From Urechis unicinctus (taxonomy: Eukaryota > Annelida > Polychaeta > Xenopneusta > Urechidae): DNA of 64,000 nucleotides. The notes under the pieces were generated by a model. That model had not been told where the DNA came from and did no database searches. It saw only the letters and a list, made by a program, of their open reading frames with translations. The DNA lies in NCBI GenBank assembly GCA_034190875.2, contig JAXDRA010000551.1, positions 92,729 through 156,728 on the forward strand, written 5' to 3'. Both the position numbers and the translations under genes were made by a program. Every line of letters begins with the position of its first letter. Positions within the stretch are counted from its first letter, which is position 1. Positions 43,601-53,328 of this stretch are shown here, piece by piece.

Positions 43601-45771
43601 AGCTGACATCATAGTCACACATCATAGGGTGCGCTGTATTACATCATAGTCAGCTGTTCAAAGAGTACGTCACACTAGCATCATTATCAGCTGTATATAT
43701 AGTTCAATAGACTGACATCATAGTCAATTATATAAAGATTTCGCTACATTGACGTCATAGTCAGCTGTGTATAGAGTTGCGCTACATTGAAATCACGGTC
43801 ATCTGTTTACTAAGTTCGCTAGACTGACATCATTGTCAGCTGTATATAGAGAGTTCACGTGCTCAGTCAGCTGTTAGAATCATTGACATCTCAGTCAGCT
43901 GTATAAAAGTTCGATACACTGACATCATCGTCGCTGTAATATAGACCTGCGCTACGCTGACATCATAGTCAGTGTGTATATAAAGTTCGCTACACTGACA
44001 TCATCGTCCGCTGTGTATAGAGACTCACTACGTTGACATTTCATAGTCAGCTGTATAAAAAGTCTGCGCTACACTGACATCATAGTCAGCTGTATATAGA
44101 GTTCACTACACTGACATCATTTCAGAAAGGTAATAAAGAATGCTACACTGACATCATGGTCAGCTGTATATAGAGTTCGCTAGTCTGACATCCCAGTCAG
44201 CTGTATAAGAAGTTCGCTACTTTGACATCATAGTAGCTGTAAGACTTCGCTCGGCTGACATCATAGTCACATGTGCATAGGGTACGCTCACACTGACATC
44301 ATAGTCAGCTGTATATAGAGTACGTCACACTAGCATCATTATCAGCGGTATATAGAGTTCAATAGACTGACATCATAGTCAGCTATATATAAAGATTTCG
44401 CTACATTGATATCGTAGTCAGCTGTGTATAGAATGCGCTGCACAGAAATCACGGTCATCTGTTTATAAAGTTCGCTAGACTGACATAATTGTCAGTCAGC
44501 TGTATGAAGAGCGTGCAACGTTGAAATCATTGTCAGCTGTACAAAGACCACGCAACACTGACATCAAAGTCAGCTGTGGGAAAAAACCTGCGCCACGCTG
44601 ACATCATAGTCAGCTGTGTATAGAGTTCGCTACACTTACATCATAGTCAGCTGTGGAAAGAGCTCGCACACACCCCCATAGTAGTCAGCAGTATGAAGAA
44701 CTTCTGCGCTACTTTGACATCATAGTCAGCTGTATGTAGAGTTCGCTACACTGACATCATAGCTAGCTGGGTAAAGAATGAGTTACACAGACGTAATGGT
44801 CAGCTGTATCTAGAGTTCGATAGACTGACATCCCAATCAGCTGTATAAGAGCTCGCTACTTTGATATAGTAGTCAGCTGTACAAAGACCAAGCACATTGA
44901 CATCATCGTCAGTTGTGGAAAGTCTCGTCACACTGACATCATAGTCAGCTGTGTATATAGCCTGAGTTTCGCTACACTGACATCATAGTCAGCTGTATAT
45001 AGAGTAGAGTTCGCTACACAAACATCATAGTCAGTTAAATATAGAGTGCGCTACACTGACATCATGGTCATCTGTGTATAGAGTTATGCTAAACAGACAT
45101 GATAGTCAGCTATATATAGAGATGCTACATTACATAATGTCAGCTGTATGAAGATGCGCAGTCACGTGACAACGTTGACAATAGTCAGCTGTGCAAAGAC
45201 AACGCCACACTGACATCAAAGTCAGCTGTGTAAAAACTGCGCCACGCTGACATCATAGTCAGCTGTGTATAGAGTATGCGATAAACTGACATCATTAGTC
45301 CGCTGTGTATAGAGTTCGCTACAATTACATAGTAGTCAGCAGTATATAGAAGTTCGCAACATTGACATCATAGTCAGCTGATGTATAGAGCTCGCTACGC
45401 TGACATTATAGTCAGCTGCTTATAGAGTTGGGCAACGACTGCGCTACGCTGGCATCATAGTCAGCTGTATATAGAGTTCACTAAAATGACATCATAGTCA
45501 GCTGTATGGAGAGCACGCAATGTTAGACATCATATCAGTAGTCAGCTGAAGAACACTGTGTGTAGAGTAGAGTCCGTTACAATGACATCATAGTCAGCTG
45601 TGCAAAGAGTGAGTCACACTGACATCATAATCAGCTGTATATAGAGTTCAATAGACTGGCATCATAGTCAGCTGAATGAAGTGCGCGCAAGTTGACATCA
45701 TAGTCAGCTGTATATATAGCTGTATATAGTTCGCCACACTGCCATCATAGTCAGCTATTTGTAGCAATAGC
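43600..45771. repeat. Degenerate right edge of the 37-bp satellite
   Basis: Monomers here are much more diverged in sequence and length than in the interior, and most share the ending ATCATAGTCAGCTG rather than the interior ATCGTCCG. Several look like the diverged marker-block monomers, for example AGCTGTGTAAAAACTGCG near 45,224 and AGCTGTACAAAGACCACGC near 44,537. No higher-order copies are visible. This is what is expected of a satellite margin that escapes unequal-exchange homogenisation. The last recognisable monomer ends near 45,755, a few bases before the 33-bp repeat starts. Confidence 0.85.
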
Positions 45772-47430
45772 GCTGTTATGAGGTGGAACCAATCTTGCCC
45801 CATCTATGTTATAAGATGGAACTTTAGCAGCCACATGGTAGCTATGAGAGGGAACCTTTATAGCCACAATGCTGTTTTAAACTTGAACAAATGTAGCCAC
45901 TGGGCTGTTTTAAGATGGATTCTGCGTACCCACCAGCCTGTTATAAGATGGAACCAATGTAGTCATAATGCTATTATAAGCTGCACACTAATATAACCGC
46001 TTAACTGTTAAGATGGAACAAATATAGCCACCCTGATGTTATGAGATGGAACCAATAAAGCCACAAGGTCGAACATCATCATAGCCACAAGGGTGCTAAA
46101 AGATGGGTGAAATTTAGCCACAAGGCAGTTAAAAGACTGAAAAGTGCAGGCACAAGGATGTTACGAGGTGGAATCAAAATAGCCACAGTGCTGTAATAAA
46201 ATGGAACAAATCTAGCATCTCGCTGTTCTAGGATGGAACCAGTGTAGCCACTAGGCTGTGATGAGATGGAACAAATCTAGCCACATGGTTGTTATAAGAT
46301 GAAAGCGGCGTAACCACAAGGTTGCTATGATATGGAACCAATGTAGCCACAATGCTGCTGTAGGCTGCAACCAATGAAGCCACAAGATTGTTATAAGATG
46401 GAACAAATATAACCACTTGACTGTTATATGATGGATTCACCATAACCGCAGGTACGTTATAAGGTGGACATAATGTAGCCACAAGACAGTTATTAGATGG
46501 ACCAAATGTAGCCACATGACTGTAATGAGATGGAATGAAAATAGTCACAATCTTGCTATGAACTGGAACAAATGTATGCACTAGGCTGTTCTTACTGGAA
46601 TCAATGTAGCCATATCCTAATCTTTAGGTCGAACTTATGTAGCCACTAGAATACTAATGGACGAAGCATATGTAGCGACTACGTTTATCTAATATGGAAC
46701 CAACGTAGCCTAAAAGCTGTTCTCAGCTGGAACCAATGTAGCACCATGGCTATTAAAAGACTTTAAGGTGGAACCAATGAAGCTAATAGGAAATTATGTG
46801 ATTAAACCGATGTAGCCCCTACACTTTTGTAAGATGGAACTATTCTAACCACTAGGCTGTTTTAATCGGAACTAAAGCTGAAACCAATGAAGCCACGAGC
46901 GTAAAGATGAACCTTAAGTAGCCATAAGGTTGTTATATGATTGAAGCAATATTTCCAAAAGTCTTTTTTTAGATGGAACTGCTGTAGCCAAACGGCTGGT
47001 ATGAGATAAGGACTGTAGCCACAAGGCTGATATAAGACGGAGACAATGTAGCCACACTGCTGGCATAATATGGTTACGATTTAGCAATAAAGCTGCTATA
47101 GGATCTGGACACTTGAGCTACTGGATTGTTATATGATCGGAATAGCATAGCCACCTTGGCTGTAATAACCAATTAAGCCACTACACTCTATGAGAAGGAG
47201 ACAATTAAGCAAGTCTTTTATATCAAAGGATCAATATAGCCATACGAGTCTTACAAAAGTGGGTCTAAATGTTGCCACAATGCTGTTGTAAGATGGTAAT
47301 TACTCTGCTTCTGTCAGTTGGGACTATTTGAGCAGCAAGAATGCTAACAGTAGGGATATTTAGACACCAGGTCGTCACAAGACGGGGACGGAGAGGCCAC
47401 TGAGCTGTTGCGAACAACAAGCAACAGGAT
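45772..47430. repeat. Minisatellite array of a 33-bp monomer
   Basis: A new tandem repeat starts at once after the satellite edge. Monomers follow the pattern GCTGTTATAAGATGGAACC, AATGTAGCC, ACAAG, spaced 33 bp (for example TGTTATGAGG at 45,774 and TGTTATAAGATGG at 45,807). About 45-50 monomers are present, strongly diverged from one another, with decay to isolated remnants after about 47,290 (such as GCCACTGAGCTGTTGCG near 47,396). Because 33 is a multiple of 3, frames stay open by periodicity: 45,778-45,996 on the plus strand, and 46,228-46,581 on the minus strand with an 11-residue repeat like VATLVPSYNSL. I do not regard these as genes. Confidence 0.93.
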
Positions 47431-49521
47431 AGATTGAAGTGGAAATATTAGACAGCCAACAGTCATATTGGCGTAAAAGGGCTATGCTACGTTATATGCT
47501 TTCATTACATGAGTCGAACCTTGAAAACAGGCAGACGTTTGTAAACACATATCGTTTTAATATAATTTCATGTGGTATGCTATTCAATCTAACCCTCTAT
47601 CCGGCATATTAAGCATCAACACTTTGAATGTGCTCGGTGACCGCCTGGAATACAAATCAAATCTAATGTATTCGTGTGAGATGTAAAGCTGTCATGGCGT
47701 AACTATAACCAATGCACATTTCATGCACGTTAATGATCATTCAGCCCCAGAATCAGCATCAAGTGTCTATATAATGGAAGATTCCCTCAAAGATGACTCC
47801 CAGATCATAAATGATGGGTCAACCAAAGGTCACTTCTGTATAATTGATGTGGGTGCCAAATTGATAGCTCGTTATACAAAACTATCACATTACAGCAGTT
47901 TCTCTCTCTTAATTTGAATAAGTGACACTCAAAATCGACCAACTTTGCCAGATTGACTGGTATTGCACAATAGTTATCATGATATAACAATTGCCATTTT
48001 GTTCTATATGTCCGTGGCAAACCCAAGAAAAAGTGTGATACTCCGAGATGTTGCATCTGCCGCATATTGCTCTTGTTTGTGTGTGCAACCCGCTTGTAAT
48101 TCTCTGTAGTTTTGCATTTAACGTCTTTAAGGATACCAACTCAAGGCTCCCTTTTTCCACCTATAAGCGTGACCAGAATATCGATCATTATTTTGCTAGT
48201 GCGACGTGCTCACCCCAACACGCTAATCTCTTTTGGACCCCTTTTCCAAAGAGCTGTGGATTCCAGCTTGTACACATACATTGATTATATGTTTGTGGTA
48301 TTTGTCAATTATTTCATTATGCATTTTATAACTAGATATGGTACATGTCGCAACCGATGTTGTTAGTTTAACATTTGACAAAAAGCCGCTCAACTAGCTT
48401 TTATACTTGCTGATGTCGTTTTCATCGGTAATCGACCACTTTATCTTACTGAATACGCTACGTTCTGTTTTCTGTATCTTTGAAACACTGACATTCAAAC
48501 TATGGTCTGCAAGATATTTAGCGTAGCGGGCGGCGATGGGCGCGGTGACTAGGTATGGAGATTGGTCAGTGGAAACACAGCAGCAGAGGCATGGTGCCAG
48601 GGGGAGGAGTAGCTTTTCTTTGTTGCAAGGGACCTATAGTGGGATAGCTTGACGTCAAGTGATGATGCCAAGGCAGAAGAGGGTGAATCTGTGAGGGAAA
48701 AAACACGAACCTCCCTGGAACACGATCTTCTCATCACCGTCGTTCTCATCATTACTCGCTCATACAGGCTGTCAACAGGGCGCCCCTGGTCTATTATATC
48801 TAGGCAAAGATCTTGTTGTAATAAGATACCCGACTCGGACGTTTCCGTTGTGAAGCTCGCGACCAGCACGCCACCTGGTTTCGTGGAAGCTAAAATGTAA
48901 ACAATAGCGCGTGGCTCAATGGTAAAAGATCGATCGGCGATGGTATGTACTCAAAAACACTGCTGTATTTCTAAAATTTAATGACTTTTTGACAGAGCCA
49001 ATACACAAAAACAAATACTATTGGCACTTTTTTATCAATTTGTGTGACGATTTGTTACTAAAATATTTTTTTATGAACGTTTGAACGAAGTCGCATATAT
49101 CAGTATCTACCCCAGCCCCGATCGGACGGTAAAAGACATACGTCCTGTAGGGCTGAATTTACCCCTTTTTAAGACACAGTCGGACGTCTAGTCTACCCTT
49201 ATTTGATGTTAAAAGATTAATCTGAATCATATTGGTTTTGTCATTAGTGTGGACATATTGGCGGCGGAATATAAGAAGTAGATTTGAATACATGCTCATG
49301 ATTTCCCGATTAAATGATATGTGATTTGTCACCTGAACCTCCACCGAATCAACAAGCTGCATTGTCGGTTGACGGGGTGCCCTGTGCAGACGTACGATTT
49401 CATTATGTAGTAATGTAACATGAATTCTTGCTTATTTTGAATGACAATATAATAATGAATTATTTCAGGACACAGCATATACTAAAACATTGATGCAGGA
49501 TGAATTTAATCATCATTAACG
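47430..49521. other. Single-copy spacer with no recognisable gene
   Basis: I see no tandem repeat, conserved coding frame, rRNA or tRNA here. Short open frames (47,723-47,917 plus, 47,805-48,065 minus, 48,549-48,869 minus, 48,649-48,900 plus) overlap on opposite strands, resemble no family I know, and the plus-strand frame at 48,649 begins with TTG. A perfect 7-bp inverted repeat, GCCAATA and TATTGGC, lies at 48,997-49,003 and 49,019-49,025 with a 15-base loop. An A-box-like TGGCTCAATGG at about 48,912 has no matching B box, so it is not called a tRNA or SINE. Confidence 0.6.
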
Positions 49522-50291
<770 letters not shown>

Positions 50292-51460
50292 ACATACAAC
50301 AGCACTTAAAACAAATAAGAGCACAAACGTTCATGTGTGGGAAAATGTCAGTGTCTTACGAGTTTTTCTCTCCTTATGGTCTCCTAACTTACAGTTAGCC
50401 TCTCTCAGGGAATGATGCAACCTGATGTTCACCATAATACATATTACAGAAACATGACACCTGCATGATTCACATTGAAGTTTCTCTAATTAGACCTTTT
50501 TTGCTAGAATGCATGCAACCCTGGCTTTCACTTGCTTACTGTATAATATTGTGTCAATGAATTTGCGGCAACGTTCCTTAAGCCTGCATAATGCATCTAC
50601 TAGTGATTTGCTTGGGACTACGAGCCCTTACTTTGCGCTTCGGTAATTCTTCTGGTCATGTATATCATTGACTACAGAAATTTTGTTTCTGCATATTGCA
50701 CACTACTTAATATCCGCGCAATATAGCCAGAGACATGTGCTAGAACATTCACTTGCTGGTTGGAAAGGCCTTTGTCAATTCAAACAGTTAATTGCAGCGC
50801 AGAAATGCCCATTTGTGTTTGACTTCCAGTCAGACATACTCGCAAGTCATAACGAAGTTGGTTGGCTGCTGCGCGTCGAGTAGCTTCCACAAAAGTAGGG
50901 GGCGCTGCCTACGCGGTGTCACGGAATTTGTTGGGCGTGCTGCCGAGTCGGGTATCTTATTATAACAAGAACTTTGATCTAGGTACTTAGCTGGAGGTTC
51001 GTGGGATGCTAACGTAAGGTTTCCACTAGTGCTGATCCCTTGTCGTTCTCCGCAGGTGGGTTCCTGTCGACAACCAAATCAGCTGACACGGCCTAGTTGC
51101 AGGAGTGAGCTGTTGTTTTTGAGGTTGGTGATGTGACTGTCGTAATATATCTCAATGTTATTATCATAACTCTTATGTATAACTGTTATAACGTTAATAA
51201 TATACCTAATTAGGTTAACTTCCGTTTCATTCTAGCTGTTGGACAACTGCTAGATCTATGAATAAACGTGGCCAGTTAATATTACAAACCGGATGAAAGA
51301 TATCATTCACGGAAATATCCGCCACGACAAAATCTCATGTCATTTGTCGAATGAACATTCAAGTTACAGTTGTTGTCCCAGTGGATGTATCTTCAGCGGG
51401 GCGGTGTCATCAAGCTGCATGCAGGCGCTCTCGAGGCGCGTGGGGGGTGGGGGGAGGCAC

Positions 51461-51472
51461 TTAAATATATAG
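51461..51472 (+). promoter_or_regulatory. TATA-like element of the 3-kb unit
   Basis: TTAAATATATAG follows a G-rich run (51,442-51,458). The same element is intact in copy 2 (54,070), copy 3 (57,147) and copy 4 (59,644) and degenerate in copy 6 (near 63,326). If used as a core promoter it would place a start near 51,490. This is motif evidence only. Confidence 0.3.
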
Positions 51473-51631
51473 AGGTAGTATATACGCGCGACAGGCAATG
51501 TTTTTTGGACTCTCGGCCTGTACGGCAGATTTTGTTGGGCTTTGTGTTGTACGATGGTGTATGTTTTTCTCTTACCATCTGTACAGCGGGTTTAACATGT
51601 ATTTTGTTTCACAATGTTGAGATTTTCTACC

Positions 51632-51663
51632 GGGATTTCCCACCAACCGTTGACAATGCAAAT
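51632..51663 (+). promoter_or_regulatory. kappaB-like site plus octamer
   Basis: GGGATTTCCC at 51,632-51,641 fits the NF-kappaB consensus and is followed by a perfect octamer ATGCAAAT at 51,656-51,663 (POU-factor site). Copies 2 (54,241 and 54,265) and 3 (57,318 and 57,342) keep both. Copy 4 keeps the octamer (59,848) but has two extra bases in the kappaB-like site. Copy 6 keeps only the octamer (63,509). Chance matches are possible. Confidence 0.3.
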
Positions 51664-51753
51664 GCAATGAATGATACCTGTGTGACGCGCCGAGGTTCAC
51701 ACGCTCAACCTAGCAAGCGCGCGAAGTTGTTAAAACACTTAATCATAAATCAG

Positions 51754-51826
51754 CCAATCGGATTTTGAGATTTTTCAAAAACACTATTATCCTGCTTACG
51801 ACGTACGACGTATTATACATTTGCAT
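51754..51826 (+). promoter_or_regulatory. CCAAT box and reverse octamer
   Basis: CCAAT at 51,754-51,758, inside CAGCCAATCGG, is followed by ATTTGCAT at 51,819-51,826, the reverse complement of the octamer. The reverse octamer lies within a small inverted repeat TATTAT and ATAATA. It is conserved in copies 2 (54,426), 3 (57,503), 4 (60,020) and 6 (63,676). Together with the forward octamer it forms a head-to-head pair about 163 bp apart in every copy that contains the region. Confidence 0.3.
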
Positions 51827-52189
51827 AATACCTTGTACGACAGGGTTTGCTTTTGTGCCATTTTCACCCTATACGACGGTTACGGTTTTCGAGGGCCCCC
51901 GGCACACCCTTACCCAGGATAAGGCCATGTTGGTAAAAAAAACAAACACCATCAAGCCACCAGTCTCAATGCACAATATCAAAGTACCAAAGAAGAGAAA
52001 CCAAAAAGGTTTGTCCCAATATATTGTGACATGCTGGGGTTACAGTTTCAACAGTTGTGTTGATCAGTTGTACGATCCATAGTGATGACGACCTTCATCG
52101 GGTCTTTGGTCAAGCCATCCCTTCATCCTGTACACGGCCATCGCATTCAGCATTTACTATTTGTCCACACACAACAGGGACAGTAATTT

Positions 52190-52645
52190 GTGGACAGCTT
52201 TACACCTGAGCAGTTTGGTTGCATGTTGTCCAATCCTTCATCAAAAGCCAAAGTGACATTGACATGGCACATTTCTGAGTTACCGAGCAATCCCTCGCAG
52301 ACCTATCATAAAGTCAATTGCATTAAATCATTACATCATCCAGTTACCCAAGTCGATTTGACCAGTGAATGGAATGTCCAGAAAGCTGCCAAACATAGCG
52401 TGTTCCAATCTGTAAGCAAACTCCAAGAGCAATCGCCAAGCCTTAAAAACGACCCGCCCCGTTTCGGAATAGCGTTGGATTTTATTGTTGTAGCAGGTCA
52501 TGTGACGATTGACGTCATTGTTGATATTAACCATATACCAACTTTACATCAGCCGCCCAACAAACTTGTCACATTTATCATCAAGCTTAGTGTGTCTCAG
52601 ATGCGACCAACAGGAAGCTGCCTTAAGACTATTGTAACGAAGTAA
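52190..52645 (+). other. Open frame in 3-kb copy 1, coding status doubtful
   Basis: A frame of 151 codons that opens with GTG; the first ATG is codon 12, so a eukaryotic reading would give about 140 residues. I recognise no domain, signal peptide or motif. The same frame is open in copy 3 (57,871-58,329, 152 codons, also GTG first) and broken by frameshifts in copy 2 (54,765-55,255) and copy 4. Between copies 1 and 3 the differences I can see are four amino-acid changes (S/P, A/T, V/A, R/H), one silent change and one in-frame 3-base indel, which is about what neutral drift would give. An AATAAA lies downstream at 52,878. More likely a chance frame than a gene. Confidence 0.15.
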
Positions 52646-52877
52646 CACGTAAATGTCGTCGAATCATGGACGAAGTCCTCGTGTTGAAAGTCTAACTGGA
52701 TGATACCCCGACATTGGCCGACAACAAGTTGGAAGCCTCTCAGGGGTGTCGTGCATTACCTCAACCCCCCAACCCCAAACCATGTCGCTACCATGATTAT
52801 GAATACCACGATGAAAATGATTGATGTGGCCACATTACGTGAATAGACACCAAGCGATGTATTATATAAATGGACCA

Positions 52878-52883
52878 AATAAA
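52878..52883 (+). promoter_or_regulatory. AATAAA polyadenylation-like signal
   Basis: AATAAA within GGACCAAATAAACAG, kept in copies 2 and 3. A second AATAAA lies earlier in the unit at 51,261. If the TATA-like element at 51,461 were active, a transcript ending here would be about 1.4 kb. Motif evidence only. Confidence 0.25.
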
Positions 52884-53328
52884 CAGATATACACTCGATT
52901 ACTGTCGCTAATATTCATATGCTGTTTATCCTAACACAATCACTGTGCGCCTCTTTATGCCAACATCCCTTTGCTGAGATCTTCCAATAGGTTCCATTGG
53001 AATACTGACCATACAGATCTCCAGTTGTTCGGGCAGCTGCAAAGGTTTAACTTTAACCCAAAAATGATAGCACATACCCTCGCTTAGCATTAGAGATTCA
53101 TGGTTCAAATATATGATCATTGGTGACACGTTGGCGTTTCGAAGATGGACATTAAAACTATAACTACAAAGCATATGTATTACAGGTGGATACCCATGTA
53201 CAATATCAATTGACGACATCTGGTCTATATCTCATTGCCTACATGGTGTGTTGATTTCGTGTGTGTACTTTGTTGATTTGGTCTGGTGTATTTTTCACAT
53301 ACACAGGTTAAAAGGATGGGCTATAAAT

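Larger units (their letters stand above)
1..45771. repeat. Megasatellite array of a 37-bp monomer
   Basis: The whole stretch is head-to-tail copies of a 37-bp monomer. Typical monomers begin CTGTATATAGAG, continue with TTCGCTACA or TTCACTACA, then TGACATC, and end in ATCGTCCG, TCTCAGTCAG or ATAGTCAG. About 1,240 monomers fit between the window start and the switch to a different repeat at about 45,772. The left end lies outside the window. Monomer variants differ at fixed positions and recur in the same order in distant places, so the array is organised in higher-order repeats rather than as independent monomers. It contains no gene: open frames such as those at 13,733-13,987 and 17,130-17,435 are the monomer read through three frames in turn (37 is not a multiple of 3), giving peptides like ATLTSSSAVYRV. 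A centromeric, pericentromeric or subtelomeric satellite is the natural reading, but location cannot be told from sequence alone. I do not recognise the satellite family. Confidence 0.97.
50292..53328 (+). repeat. 3-kb tandem unit, copy 1 (full length)
   Basis: First of at least six head-to-tail copies; 3,037 bp, matching copy 3 (3,039 bp) over its whole length at offsets near 5,690. It is the most distinct of the clean copies, with private variants such as GATGTGACTGTCG (others GATGTCGACTGTCG), CGCGAAGTTG (copies 2 and 3 CGCGAATTTG) and GTTGATATTAACC (others GTTGAGTATATTAACC). No protein family is recognisable. Open frames at 50,668-50,883, 51,370-51,768, 51,765-52,082 and 52,190-52,645 begin with TTG or GTG rather than ATG. 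Promoter-like motifs and AATAAA signals are described separately. The strand given is arbitrary, following those motifs. I cannot say whether the unit is a satellite, an amplified non-autonomous element or an amplified genomic segment. Confidence 0.9.

Noticed and set aside
1..45771. Possible CRISPR array because of regular short repeats
   Set aside because: There are no unique spacers: the whole 37-bp period is repetitive. No cas genes are present and the sequence is eukaryotic in character.
1..45771. CENP-B-box-like TTCGnnnnA within TTCGCTACA
   Set aside because: Only the first part of the CENP-B box pattern fits. The CGGG part is absent, so a CENP-B site is not supported.
48549..48900. 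Overlapping opposite-strand frames of 106 and 83 codons
   Set aside because: No recognisable domain; the plus-strand frame starts at TTG, and the two frames are shadows of one sequence. Nothing favours either as a gene.
48905..48955. tRNA gene or tRNA-derived SINE from an A-box-like TGGCTCAATGG
   Set aside because: No GGTTCGA-type B box at the right distance and no cloverleaf stems could be traced.
50620..50660. Possible U6 snRNA because of TTTGCGCTTCGG
   Set aside because: Only a few bases around GCTTCGG resemble the U6 5' end; the rest of the U6 sequence is absent.
51442..51458. G-quadruplex from TGGGGGGTGGGGGGAGG
   Set aside because: There are not four separated GGG tracts, so at best a weak two-tetrad form. 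Run length also varies between copies and is prone to sequencing error.
51510..51540. Possible U2 snRNA because of CTCTCGGCCTGTACGG
   Set aside because: Similarity ends after CTCGGCC; the branch-point-binding region and Sm site order of U2 are missing.
52926..53219. Minus-strand frames of 82-97 codons near the unit tail (also 58,610-58,858)
   Set aside because: No recognisable family; length and start differ between copies and the frame is lost in copy 2. Treated as a chance frame.
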